This document shows positions 1 through 8,852 of a DNA stretch of 64,000 bases, in pieces (position 1 is the first letter of the stretch; each line of letters begins with the position of its first letter). The position numbers and the translations under genes are program-made. Under the pieces are notes generated by a model. The model did no database searches. It was not told where the DNA came from and saw only the letters and a program-made list of their open reading frames with translations. Source of the DNA: Halomonas sp. NO4 (GTDB taxonomy: Bacteria; Pseudomonadota; Gammaproteobacteria; Pseudomonadales; Halomonadaceae); the NCBI RefSeq assembly GCF_010994375.1, contig NZ_WHMA01000017.1, positions 1 to 64,000 on the forward strand, written 5' to 3'.

Positions 1-2222
1 AGGCCATCGTTGCCTTCGCCTTCCATCGGCGATTCGTCGAGGCTGACCACGGGGGCGTCGTCTTGGCCCAGCTCGGCGCGCTGGGCGCTCGGGCCGTCGT
101 CCTCAAAAGTAATCAGGCTGCCCAGCTCCACGCTCTGGCTATCGCTGTCGCCGTCGTTATCCTCAATGGTCAACTCGGCACTGAGCAGCTCCGGGTCGAT
201 GGACAGACCGGCATCGTGATCGTTGCCGTCTTCGCCGTGATCGATGGCCTGGTACTGAGTGACGGTGACCGCGCCAGTCTCGGCATCGATCTCGATGCGG
301 AAGACCTCAGACTCGGTCTGGCTGTCCCGGCCCACCACATCGCTGCCATCCATGGAGAGCAGGATGTTGCCGCCGCCGGTGACATCCAGCCCGGAATCGA
401 CGCTGCTGGCTTCTTCGGCCAGCGCCAGGTTCAGGGCGAAGCTACGCGCTGCGTCATTCTCGCCGTCAGCGCCGCCGTCGACGCTGACGTCGAACAGCTC
501 GTCACCGGCCAGGGTGGCGTAGCCAATGGCGCCTTCGGGCGCCCCTGCTGCGGTTTCGTCACCGGCGTTGGGATCGGTGTCGGTGTCGGGCTCCAACGAC
601 TCGTCGACTGCAAGATCAGCTTCAGTGGTATCGAACTCGATGATTTCGGGCTCGTCATCCACGAAGTTGATCAGGCTGGCCAGGTCGATATCCTGGCTCG
701 CCGAGACGCTGTCGTCGTCGGCATCGGTCACGGTGAGAGTGCCGGTGAGGGTGATTAGATCGCTGGGGATGGAGATCGTCTGGCCGGGCTCGCCACCTTC
801 GGGATGATCGATGGCCTGGAACTGCATCAGGGTGATCGATGCCTCTTCGCCTTCACCATCGATGGCTAGGAGGAAGACGACGTCGCTAGGCAACTCGCCA
901 CCCGCTTCAGGAGGCGTAGAGTTAGTGCTGCCGACGATGCCCATGCTGCCATTTGGACCTTCGACTTCATGTAGGTAGATGGTCTCATCACCGGTCGTCA
1001 GTCCCGAGTCGACAGAGCCGTCGCCTTCGCCGCTGGTAAGGGAGAGGCCATAGCTCCATTCCGCACTACCCGGGCCATCGGCACCGTAATTAATGGAGGC
1101 ATCGAAGAAACTGGCCAGTGATTGGCTGGCACTGTTGGGCATCCAGGGAAGAGGCTGATCATTGCCAGGAAAGTCATCTTGTCCCGGCTCGAGAGCCACC
1201 TCCTGTTGCGGAATCTCTCGTGGGGGATAGCCGCCTTCGCCGGTCGCGACATCGAAAGTGGTCAGGGTCAGCTCATCGAGATCGCCGGTTGAGAACTCGG
1301 TGATGCTGGGCAGGTCGTCGAGGATGGTGATGTCGAAATCGCCGTCCGCGGTGGACCCGTCGCCACTGGTGACGGTGAAGGTCAGGCCGGCCAGCGCCTC
1401 GTCGAGGCTCTCTTCGTGCAGCAGGTTGCTGACCTGCGTCGCCGTAAACTCGCCGGTAGTAGGATCGACTTCCACGGTGAATACGAGAGACTCACGGCCG
1501 GGCGATACCGCGAACAGCGTATTGCTATCGCCGTCCCAGCTAAACTGGAGCAGCTCGCGCCCTACCTGCAGTTGGGTACCGTCCATGCCGGCGAAAGTGA
1601 CGCTGCCCGCGCCGCCGGAGCCAAAGGAATAATCGAGAACACCGGTCGCGACTGAGGCACTCTCACCCACCGTTTCGGCATCTTGCAATTCGATGGTGGA
1701 AGCATTCGCGGTGGGAGCGATCACTTCGGCATCTTCCTCGACGTCGGCGGGTGCAAAGTCCTCATCGAACTCCGGCCCCGGCGTAGCGGCCCCGGCAAAG
1801 GTGAACGCCAACGGGTCGACGTCTTCGCTGATGCGGGCGAGGCGCACGAAGTCATGGCCGCCGCCAGCGCCGCCACCGCCGCCGGCCCCGGCTGCGGTGG
1901 CGTCGAGGGCTTCAAGCAGGTCGCCGTCTTCTTCTTCAAGTGCCGTGAGCAGGGCGTCGATATCCTCGTCCATCGCCGCGAAATCGGTTTCATCGACTGG
2001 CGCCTCGTCATTCAGTTCGGGCGTCATGGCAACCGTTTGACCGCCAGGGATCTGCGTCGGCTCGAGGCCGTCGCCGAAGTCGAGTTGCACGCTGCCGTTG
2101 TCCGAGGTGACCAGCACCTCGCCTTCCTGAAGGGTGTCCCCCACGCTCAATTCGCGAAGGTTACCCTGCTCGTCCCGGGCCCAGGCCTGACCGGTGATCG
2201 ACACAACAGTGGCAATGCTCAT
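1..2222 (-). CDS. Giant type I secreted adhesin (LapA/BapA-like), N-terminal part, runs off window
   Basis: Open frame of 740 codons from ATG at 2222 to the window edge with no stop; GGGAG lies 7 bases before the ATG. Residues 1-140 form a LapA-type retention module: a compact N-terminal domain, then T109-A110-A111-G112 followed by a Gly-rich stretch and HDFVRLARI. In LapA-family adhesins the folded N-terminus plugs the TolC pore and the periplasmic protease LapG cuts at the di-alanine to release the protein. After about residue 160 come acidic, Asp/Glu-rich repeats of T1SS-143/DUF5801 type, each ending in a SLI(T/N)F-DDxP motif. The type I exporter genes immediately upstream on the same strand are the likely export route. 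The C-terminal secretion signal and adhesive domains lie outside the window. No LapG or LapD candidate is seen here. Confidence 0.88.
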   Translation of the reverse strand, partial: MSIATVVSITGQAWARDEQGNLRELSVGDTLQEGEVLVTSDNGSVQLDFGDGLEPTQIPGGQTVAMTPELNDEAPVDETDFAAMDEDIDALLTALEEEDGDLLEALDATAAGAGGGGGAGGGHDFVRLARISEDVDPLAFTFAGAATPGPEFDEDFAPADVEEDAEVIAPTANASTIELQDAETVGESASVATGVLDYSFGSGGAGSVTFAGMDGTQLQVGRELLQFSWDGDSNTLFAVSPGRESLVFTVEVDPTTGEFTATQVSNLLHEESLDEALAGLTFTVTSGDGSTADGDFDITILDDLPSITEFSTGDLDELTLTTFDVATGEGGYPPREIPQQEVALEPGQDDFPGNDQPLPWMPNSASQSLASFFDASINYGADGPGSAEWSYGLSLTSGEGDGSVDSGLTTGDETIYLHEVEGPNGSMGIVGSTNSTPPEAGGELPSDVVFLLAIDGEGEEASITLMQFQAIDHPEGGEPGQTISIPSDLITLTGTLTVTDADDDSVSASQDIDLASLINFVDDEPEIIEFDTTEADLAVDESLEPDTDTDPNAGDETAAGAPEGAIGYATLAGDELFDVSVDGGADGENDAARSFALNLALAEEASSVDSGLDVTGGGNILLSMDGSDVVGRDSQTESEVFRIEIDAETGAVTVTQYQAIDHGEDGNDHDAGLSIDPELLSAELTIEDNDGDSDSQSVELGSLITFEDDGPSAQRAELGQDDAPVVSLDESPMEGEGNDG

Positions 2223-2356
2223 GGTGTGACTCCCTGCGTACGGCGAAGATAATGTTATTGATTCACTCGAGAACGAGTCGGCACTCGTCTCCCGAATGAA
2301 GAATCTGATTCAAAGGTAGGTGACCCATCGACGGCGGGGTATTGGACCGATGGACA

Positions 2357-2373
2357 GGTAACGACAAGTTACC
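2357..2373. promoter_or_regulatory. Inverted repeat GGTAAC-N5-GTTACC upstream of the adhesin gene
   Basis: A perfect 6-base dyad with a 5-base spacer sits between the end of the LuxR-type regulator gene and the adhesin start. Further dyads lie closer to the adhesin: ACGAGT-CGGC-ACTCGT at 2273-2288 and GAATC-T-GATTC at 2301-2311. The first dyad resembles a regulator operator; a weak hairpin ending the luxR transcript is the alternative. No convincing -35/-10 pair was found for the adhesin. Confidence 0.4.
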
Positions 2374-2379
2374 GTGGTA

Positions 2380-2991
2380 TCAGGATATCTCGGGGTGATG
2401 GGCGAGCAGCAGCACGAGTTGCATGCGGTCGCGCACGCCCAACTTGCGGAACACGGCGCCAAGATGCGCCTTCACCGTGCGCTCGGTGATGTCGAGGCGC
2501 CGCGCCACTTCCTTGTTGCTCTGGCCACTGGCAACGGCCAGGGCCACGTCGCGCTCCCGCTCGGTCAAGGTCGCCAACTCGTCATTCGACATGCGCGGCT
2601 CGCCTCCCAGAGCCTGGTAGGTGGCGCCGAGCACACGTCCCAAAAGGTCGGCCGGCACCCAGATGCCCTGGTTGGCCGTCACCATCGCCACCTGCGTCAG
2701 CATTGCCGCCGAGGCCAGCGCGTGCGCATAGCCCCGTGCGCCCGCCTGGAGAGCCTGCAAGGCCTCGCGATCGTTGGGCGAGAGGCTGAGCACCACGACG
2801 GCAGCCCCCTGCTGGCTCAGTTGCATGGCCAGCGACGGCCACGCCGGCGTGTCGTTCATGAGCCAGACGGCATCGCCGGCTCCAGCGGATTGCTGTACTG
2901 CAGACGCCGATGCCAGTCGCGCTTCTGGAAAGGCGCGGCGCCAGCGAGGAAATTCGTCACGTCCGTGACTGACAAACCAGTGTGCCATCAT
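2380..2991 (-). CDS. LuxR-family DNA-binding response regulator
   Basis: Protein of about 203 residues. The C-terminal 65 residues are a clear LuxR/NarL helix-turn-helix (LTERERDVALAVASGQSNKE, then RTVKAHL). The N-terminal part has a receiver-like length but lacks an obvious phospho-acceptor Asp and the conserved Lys, so phosphorylation is doubtful. The frame is open to 3015, but ATG at 2991 overlaps the stop of the upstream adaptor gene (ATGA) and has GGGAG 4 bases before it, so I take that start. It lies between the type I secretion genes and the adhesin, which suggests that it controls adhesin or exporter expression. The GTAAC-type repeats flanking this locus are candidate binding sites. 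Confidence 0.8.
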   Translation of the reverse strand: MMAHWFVSHGRDEFPRWRRAFPEARLASASAVQQSAGAGDAVWLMNDTPAWPSLAMQLSQQGAAVVVLSLSPNDREALQALQAGARGYAHALASAAMLTQVAMVTANQGIWVPADLLGRVLGATYQALGGEPRMSNDELATLTERERDVALAVASGQSNKEVARRLDITERTVKAHLGAVFRKLGVRDRMQLVLLLAHHPEIS

Positions 2992-4415
2992 CGTTCTCCC
3001 ATGGAATCGCGCCACGCCCGCAACACGGGCTTGAGCAGAAACTGCATCACGGTGCGCTTGCCGGTCATGATGTCGACCTCGGCGGTCATGCCGGGAATCA
3101 CCTGCATGTCGCTGCCCAGCGTCTCGTCTTCGAGGCTGCGGACCCGCACCAGGTAGAAGGTGTTGTCGTTGTCATCCGTGATGGTATCGGCGCTGATGTG
3201 GTCCAGTTCGGCTTTGAGACCACCGTAGATGCTGTAGTCATAGGCGGTGAGCTTGATGGTGGCGGGCTGGCCGGGACTCAGGAAAGCGATGTCCTGGGGT
3301 GCAATCCGTGCTTCCACCAGCAACTGCTCGTCGTTGGGTACAACGCTGACCACTTCCTGGCCGGGCTGGACCACGCCGCCGATGGTATTGATCTCGAGCT
3401 GCTGCACCACGCCTTCTACCGGAGAACGCAGCTCGGCAAGACGCACGCGATCCTGCAGGCCGGTACTCGCCTCGTTGAGGGCATTGAGATCGGCCAGGGT
3501 CTGGGCCAGGTCATTGCGCCACTCGCTGCGGCGCTCGCTGCCCAGCTCAGTGAGCTGGCCTTCGGCCTCTTCCACCGCGGCTTCCAGACGACTGACCGAC
3601 GCCTGTGCCTGTTCGAACTCACCACGTGTCCGCGAGACCTCGCGTTCCAGCCGCAGCACGTCCACCTCGGAAACGGCACCGGATTCGAGCAAGGGGCGCG
3701 TGAGGTTAAGCTCGCGCGATGCCATGCTGAGTTCGCGCCGGGCCGTCTCGGTCCGGGCCCGCGCCTCGCGCAGTTCTTCCTCGCGCTGGCGAATACGGTC
3801 ACGAAGCACGTTCTCCTGTTCCCGCAGCTCCTCGCGCCGGCTCTCGTAGACTTCGCGCTCCTGTATCACGATGTCGGGCACTTCATCGCGAAGCTCATCG
3901 GCGGGGTTGAACGGCGTGTCGGTGACGAGCGCCCGCAGACGTTCGATCCGCGCTCGCAAGGCCAGCGCGTTGGCGCGATTCTCGCGAAAATCGGAGACGT
4001 AGCGGGTGGGATCGATGCGCATCAGCACGTCGCCCTTCTCGACCAACTGCCCCTCACGCACGGGGATTTCCTGCACCACTCCGCCATCAAGCGACTGGAT
4101 CCGCTGCAGCTGCTGCGCCGGGATGACGCGTCCGGCGCCCCGGGTGACTTCATCGATTTCCGCGAAGTAGGCCCAGGTGAGCAGCACGGCCACCGCGAGA
4201 AAGAAGGTATAGAGCAAGGCCCGCGCCCGCATCGGATCCTGCTGCATGCGCGCCCAGTCGGCATCGCTGGCCCAGTCTCGGTTCAAGTGCGCCGCCGTCA
4301 CCCGTCGCGCAAAGAGGCGATCGATCAGGGGGCGAAACGGCTTGCTGCCGACGGTGGAGAAACGACCGATGGCCTCGAAGCCCTGCTGTTCGGCGGTTGG
4401 CTTGCGACTCGCCAT
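2988..4415 (-). CDS. HlyD-family type I secretion membrane fusion protein (LapC-like)
   Basis: 475 residues, usual length for the family. One N-terminal membrane helix (about residues 64-85, LYTFFLAVAVLLTWAYF), a periplasmic lipoyl/beta segment, a long heptad-rich coiled coil (about 130-300, many Arg/Glu) and a C-terminal beta-barrel region. It bridges the inner-membrane ABC exporter to the TolC-type outer-membrane channel. Its start codon touches the stop of the ABC transporter gene (TGATG), so the two are translationally coupled. Together with its neighbours it forms a complete adhesin exporter. Confidence 0.92.
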   Translation of the reverse strand: MASRKPTAEQQGFEAIGRFSTVGSKPFRPLIDRLFARRVTAAHLNRDWASDADWARMQQDPMRARALLYTFFLAVAVLLTWAYFAEIDEVTRGAGRVIPAQQLQRIQSLDGGVVQEIPVREGQLVEKGDVLMRIDPTRYVSDFRENRANALALRARIERLRALVTDTPFNPADELRDEVPDIVIQEREVYESRREELREQENVLRDRIRQREEELREARARTETARRELSMASRELNLTRPLLESGAVSEVDVLRLEREVSRTRGEFEQAQASVSRLEAAVEEAEGQLTELGSERRSEWRNDLAQTLADLNALNEASTGLQDRVRLAELRSPVEGVVQQLEINTIGGVVQPGQEVVSVVPNDEQLLVEARIAPQDIAFLSPGQPATIKLTAYDYSIYGGLKAELDHISADTITDDNDNTFYLVRVRSLEDETLGSDMQVIPGMTAEVDIMTGKRTVMQFLLKPVLRAWRDSMGER

Positions 4416-6589
4416 CAGTTGGCCCTCCCGATCTGTCCCTTGCGCAGGGCCTCGACGACCTTGTCGCGCGGGCCGTCGGCCACCACCTTGCCGCCGTCGA
4501 CGACGATGATGCGATCCACCAGCGAGAGCAGCGAAGTGCGATGGGTAACCAGCAGCAGCGTCTTGCCCTCGGCATAGGTCGTGAGCTGGCTCTTGAAGGC
4601 TTCCTCGCTGGCGTGGTCCATGGAACTGGTCGGCTCGTCGAGCAGCAGGATCTGGGGGTCATGCACCACCGCACGCGCAATGGCCACCGCCTGGCGCTGG
4701 CCCCCGGAGAGCATCCCGCCGCGCTCGCCGACCTGGAGCTCCACGCCGTGGGGGTGGTTGTTGACCAGGCTTTCCAGTCCGCTCAGCTCGAGTGCCTGCA
4801 GCAGGGCTTCGTCGTCGACGCCGTCGCTGCCGCCGCCGGCAGCGACGTTCTCCCGCAGCGTGCCGAAGAAGAGGCTGACATCCTGGGGGACATAGCCGAT
4901 ATGGCGGCGCAGCTGGAGGGGGTCGAACTGGCGGACATCCACCCCATCGATCATCACCGCCCCGGCGGTGGGCTGGTAGAGTCCCAGCAACAGCTTGTGC
5001 AGGGTCGACTTGCCTGAGCCCACCCGCCCCAGCAGGGCCACCTTCTCGCCGGCGTTGATCTTGAGCGAAACATCGCGCAGCGCCTCGCGCTCCGCCTCGG
5101 GATAACGCAGTGACACCTTGTCGAAGGCGATGTCGCCCCGCACCACCGGGCGGCTCACGAAGTGGCGGTCATCGGGGCGTTCCACGGGCTTGTCCATGAC
5201 GCCATTGAGCGAATCGAGCGCCGTGGAGGACTGATGGTACTGGGCCAGCAGCGCTGCCGCCTGACTCACCGGCGCCATGGCCCGCGACGAGAGCAGGTAG
5301 GCAGCAATCAGTCCGCCCTGGGTCAGGTTGCCCTCGATGATCTGGTAGACCCCAATGACGATCACCGCCACCGCCACGGTGTGCTGGGTCCACAGCGCCA
5401 TGCTGGACACCGACGAGCTGACCAGACGCAGTTGCGCCGCCGTGCGCGACAGAAAGGCGCTGGACTTTTCCCAAGAGCCCTGAATGCGACTCTCGGCACG
5501 CAGCGCCTTGACGGTTTCCAGGTGCGAGACCGACTCGACCAGGGTGGCATTGCGCTGGGCACCGACGCGCCAGGTCGTCTCGGAGAGCTCGTGCAGCTTG
5601 CTCTGGGCCGCCAGCGCATAGAGCAGCACCACCGCGATGCCCACCAGCACCGGAATCACCAGGGGCGGGCCGATCAAGGCAATGATGCCGGCAAACATCA
5701 GCACGAAGGGCAGATCGACCAGCCCCACGACCGTGGCCGAGCCGATGAAGGCGCGCACCGATTCGAAGGACTGCAGCGTCGCGGTAAAGGAACCGGTCGA
5801 GGCCGGCTTGGCCTCCATGCGCATGCCCAGTACACGAGCCATGATCGACGACGAGAGCTTGACGTCGGCACGACTGGCCGCCAGGTCCACAAAGGCATTG
5901 CGCATCAGGCGCAGCGCCAGATCGAAGCACAGCACGATGAAGATGCCGATGGCGAGCACCCACAGCGTCTCCGTGGCCTGGTTGGGCACCACCCGGTCAT
6001 AAACGTTGAGCACGAAGAGCGGCATCGCCACCGCAAAGAGATTGATCAGCACCGAACCGACGATGACGTCGCGATACAGCTTGCGGTTCTCGCGGATAAC
6101 GCCCCAAAACCAATGGCGCGCGCGCTGTTTCTTGACCTCGGGGCCGCGCGCATCGAACTGGAAGCGCGGCCTCACATAGATGGCCTGGCCACTGTAGCTA
6201 CGCTGCAGGCCATCGAGGCTTACCTCGGAAACCGCATCGCCGAGCTCGGGGAAAATGACCTGCGCCTTGCGTGCCTTGATATCCAAGGCCACCAGCAAGC
6301 AGGCTCGGCCCGGCTCCAGCAGCAGCACCGCCGGGAACAAGTCCGGGTTCAACTGCACCAGCCGGCTCTTGACGATGCGTGCCGTCATGCCGGCACGCGC
6401 CGCCGCCCGCGGGAAGACCGCCGGGGTCAGGCGCCCCTCCTCGAGCGGCAGACCCGCCACCAGCGAGTCGGGGCTGACATCATGATCATGCGACCGGGCC
6501 ACGCTCAGCAGGCATTCCAGCAGTTCGTCCTTCACTGCGGAAGCACCGGCATCGCCAAGCGTCGCCTCCAGATTTTCCTGTTGGCTCAC
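4415..6589 (-). CDS. Type I secretion ABC transporter, permease/ATPase (LapB-like)
   Basis: About 724 residues. Residues 1-135 form a C39-like domain lacking the peptidase Cys/His arrangement, as in exporters of large RTX adhesins, where it acts as a docking domain. Next is a six-helix membrane domain (about 160-430) and an ATPase domain with Walker A GRVGSGKST (about 520), the signature LSGGQRQ and Walker B ILLLDEPTSS. GTG at 6589 is chosen because AGAGG lies 5 bases upstream; another GTG at 6595 is in frame. The gene is followed without a gap by the adaptor gene. It should energise export of the adhesin encoded downstream. Confidence 0.92.
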   Translation of the reverse strand: MSQQENLEATLGDAGASAVKDELLECLLSVARSHDHDVSPDSLVAGLPLEEGRLTPAVFPRAAARAGMTARIVKSRLVQLNPDLFPAVLLLEPGRACLLVALDIKARKAQVIFPELGDAVSEVSLDGLQRSYSGQAIYVRPRFQFDARGPEVKKQRARHWFWGVIRENRKLYRDVIVGSVLINLFAVAMPLFVLNVYDRVVPNQATETLWVLAIGIFIVLCFDLALRLMRNAFVDLAASRADVKLSSSIMARVLGMRMEAKPASTGSFTATLQSFESVRAFIGSATVVGLVDLPFVLMFAGIIALIGPPLVIPVLVGIAVVLLYALAAQSKLHELSETTWRVGAQRNATLVESVSHLETVKALRAESRIQGSWEKSSAFLSRTAAQLRLVSSSVSSMALWTQHTVAVAVIVIGVYQIIEGNLTQGGLIAAYLLSSRAMAPVSQAAALLAQYHQSSTALDSLNGVMDKPVERPDDRHFVSRPVVRGDIAFDKVSLRYPEAEREALRDVSLKINAGEKVALLGRVGSGKSTLHKLLLGLYQPTAGAVMIDGVDVRQFDPLQLRRHIGYVPQDVSLFFGTLRENVAAGGGSDGVDDEALLQALELSGLESLVNNHPHGVELQVGERGGMLSGGQRQAVAIARAVVHDPQILLLDEPTSSMDHASEEAFKSQLTTYAEGKTLLLVTHRTSLLSLVDRIIVVDGGKVVADGPRDKVVEALRKGQIGRAN

Positions 6590-6627
6590 GAGCACCTCTT
6601 GCCATTAGCCGGAAAGCGTGACGATAC

Positions 6628-6657
6628 CCGGCCGGCCCTTCGCACAAGGCCGGCCGG
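6628..6657 (-). terminator. Intercistronic hairpin between the TolC fusion and the ABC transporter genes
   Basis: Perfect 10-base inverted repeat CCGGCCGGCC / GGCCGGCCGG with a 10-base loop. There is no T-run behind it on the minus strand, so it more likely gives partial termination or sets mRNA stability within the secretion operon than acts as a full terminator. Confidence 0.5.
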
Positions 6658-6665
6658 ATCCCGGC

Positions 6666-8852
6666 TCAGCCCTGAGTGGCGTAGGCGTCGTGATAGCCCA
6701 GCGTGTCCAGGCGCTGCTGGACTGCGGCGAGATCCCCGTCGCTCAACGGCCCTACCTGCACGCGATGAACGCCACCGCGACTGGCGAGGCGTGCCGGCTT
6801 GCCCAGCGACTGGGTGAGCGAATCGCGCAGCGACTCGGCCGCCTCTTGGCGAGACAGCGCGGCCACCTGGAGGAAGGTTCGCTCCGCACTCGATGCCACG
6901 GGCGTTGAGGTCACCGACTCACCGGCCGGCTCCGGGGAGGGTACTTGCTGACTCACACTGGGCGTTTCGAGCTCGAAACCGGCCGCGCTTTCTCCCCGTT
7001 CCTCGAGGGTCACTTCGACGCGGCGATTCTGGCGACGCCCCTGCACGGTATCGTTGCTGGCCACCGGCCGGCGAGAGCCGTAACCGCGCGTCTCGATCAG
7101 CTCGGCGCTGACGCCCTGGCTCACCAGATAGGCCGCGACGCTATCGGCCCGACGCTGCGAGAGCGGGTCGTTGATGGCATCGCTGCCCGTGTTGTCGGCA
7201 TGGCCGGCAATGAAGACGCGCGCCAGGTCACGGCGCTCCTGGATCCGTTCGGCCAGGGCGTTGAGCTCGCTACGGGCATCCGAGCCGAGTTCGGCACTAT
7301 TGACCGCGAAGAGCGCATCCGCCGACAGCGTCACATCCGGCGCCCGCTCGGGTGCCGGCGCGCTGCCCAACCCCCGGGTCAGGTCCTCCAGCGTGAAACC
7401 GGCCGGCCCCTGTACGGGACACAGCCCCTCCGGATCAAGCGCCACGCCGTCACTGCCCAGTTCGGCCAGCGTCGGCATGTCCTCGCGCATCACGCCAAGG
7501 GTCTGCATGAGCTGCCCGGTGGCCGCCAGAATACGGGTGTCGGCCAGCCGTATATCGTATACGGCATTGGCATAGGCGCGACTGGCCTCGAAGTACTCGT
7601 TCTCGCTGTCCAGCAGATCGAGCAGCGATCGCTCGCCGATGTCGAACTGCTGCTCATAGGCCCCGCGAACGCGGTCGATGGACTGGCGGTGCTCGTTGAG
7701 ATACTCGAGCTGTTCGCGAAGGCGCTGCGCATCGTTGTAGGCGATCTGGGTGGTCTGGCGCACGTTGTGGCACGCCAGGTCACGCTCGTCCACGGCCTGC
7801 TCGACGCGATTGCTGGCGGCCCGGAACGAGGCCAGGTCGCTGCCGCCGTTGTACAGATTCATACTGGCGACCAGTTCGACCCTGTGGCGGTCGCGTTGAC
7901 CCAGCGGGTCGAAACTGCCGTCGTTGTTCTCGTAGACGCCGGTGCGCGCGCGCAGATCGAGCCGCGGCTGGAAGGCCGCCTGGGTCTGGCTCTCCTCGGC
8001 GCGCTTGGCCTCGATGTTCTCGATGGCGGCATGGAAATCCGGGTTGCCCTGGAACGCCAGGTTCACCGCCTCGGCCATGGAAGGGGGTATGCGCTCGTCA
8101 AGGTCGGGAGCCGGCGCCAGGCTCTCTGCGGGCAGGCCGCCGACGATGCGCTGGTAGCGGGCCGAGACGTCGTGCAGGTTGGAGGCTTCGGTCATCAGGT
8201 TGGACTCGGCCAGCGCCAGGCGGCCGTTGATCTGCTGCAGATCGACGCCGCGACCGGCCCCCGACCGCACGCGCTCCTCGATCTGATCGTAGACGCGAAG
8301 GTGCTCGGCGTAATTCTGCTGGGCAAGGGTCACGAGTTCGCGATAACGCCGTACGTCGAGGTAGGCGCGTGCGGCCTCCAGGGCCACCTCCTCGCTGACA
8401 CCCAGCAGCTCGTAATAGCGCACCAGGCGAGCGCGATCCAGACGCTCGACCTCGCTGCGAGTGGCGAAGCCGTCGTAGATCATCTGGTTCAGGCTGAGTT
8501 CGGCGAAGCGGGTGTCGTAGCTGCCACGGGCGTCATCCTCCCGATCCTCGACCCCGACCCCGGCGGAGACATCGATGCTTGGCAGGTAATTGCCCCAGGC
8601 CTCGCGCCTGTCATGCCCGGAGGCCTGGAACTCGTTCCAGGCGGCACGCACTTCCGGGTTAGTGGCGATGGCTTGCTGCACGACCTGTGGCAGGTCGGCG
8701 GATCCGGGGGACGCCATGCCCTGAGGCAGGCTCTGAGCTACTGCAGCCGCCAGCGGCATCAGCGTCATGGCCGAGCCTACCGCCAGCGAGCCGGCAACTC
8801 GCCCGGCATGTTGTCCCCACCTTGCGCGTTGCGTTGCACCTTGTTGTGTCAT
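6666..8852 (-). CDS. TolC-like outer-membrane channel fused to OmpA and SPOR domains
   Basis: 728 residues from ATG at 8852 (AGGGA 7 bases upstream). The frame opens further to 8966, but only the internal ATG gives a signal peptide (Arg-rich start, hydrophobic core, AVAQS cleavage site near residue 40). Residues about 45-460 are a TolC/outer-membrane efflux domain with the two-fold repeat and 'NLYNGG' motif. Residues about 505-615 are an OmpA C-terminal peptidoglycan-binding domain (GHADNTGS, LSQRRADSV, NRRVEVTL). Residues about 655-728 are a SPOR domain, which in other proteins binds denuded glycan at division sites. It is the likely outer-membrane partner of the ABC/HlyD pair downstream. 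Adhesin-exporting TolC homologues (LapE) normally lack the OmpA and SPOR parts. Confidence 0.9.
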   Translation of the reverse strand: MTQQGATQRARWGQHAGRVAGSLAVGSAMTLMPLAAAVAQSLPQGMASPGSADLPQVVQQAIATNPEVRAAWNEFQASGHDRREAWGNYLPSIDVSAGVGVEDREDDARGSYDTRFAELSLNQMIYDGFATRSEVERLDRARLVRYYELLGVSEEVALEAARAYLDVRRYRELVTLAQQNYAEHLRVYDQIEERVRSGAGRGVDLQQINGRLALAESNLMTEASNLHDVSARYQRIVGGLPAESLAPAPDLDERIPPSMAEAVNLAFQGNPDFHAAIENIEAKRAEESQTQAAFQPRLDLRARTGVYENNDGSFDPLGQRDRHRVELVASMNLYNGGSDLASFRAASNRVEQAVDERDLACHNVRQTTQIAYNDAQRLREQLEYLNEHRQSIDRVRGAYEQQFDIGERSLLDLLDSENEYFEASRAYANAVYDIRLADTRILAATGQLMQTLGVMREDMPTLAELGSDGVALDPEGLCPVQGPAGFTLEDLTRGLGSAPAPERAPDVTLSADALFAVNSAELGSDARSELNALAERIQERRDLARVFIAGHADNTGSDAINDPLSQRRADSVAAYLVSQGVSAELIETRGYGSRRPVASNDTVQGRRQNRRVEVTLEERGESAAGFELETPSVSQQVPSPEPAGESVTSTPVASSAERTFLQVAALSRQEAAESLRDSLTQSLGKPARLASRGGVHRVQVGPLSDGDLAAVQQRLDTLGYHDAYATQG

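Noticed and set aside
63-758. Plus-strand frames at the left end
   Set aside because: They are antisense to the adhesin, whose minus-strand frame is open for 740 codons with recognisable retention module and repeats.
2982-4577. A 531-codon plus-strand frame opposite the HlyD-like gene
   Set aside because: No domain or ribosome-binding site, and the opposite strand encodes a complete adaptor protein.
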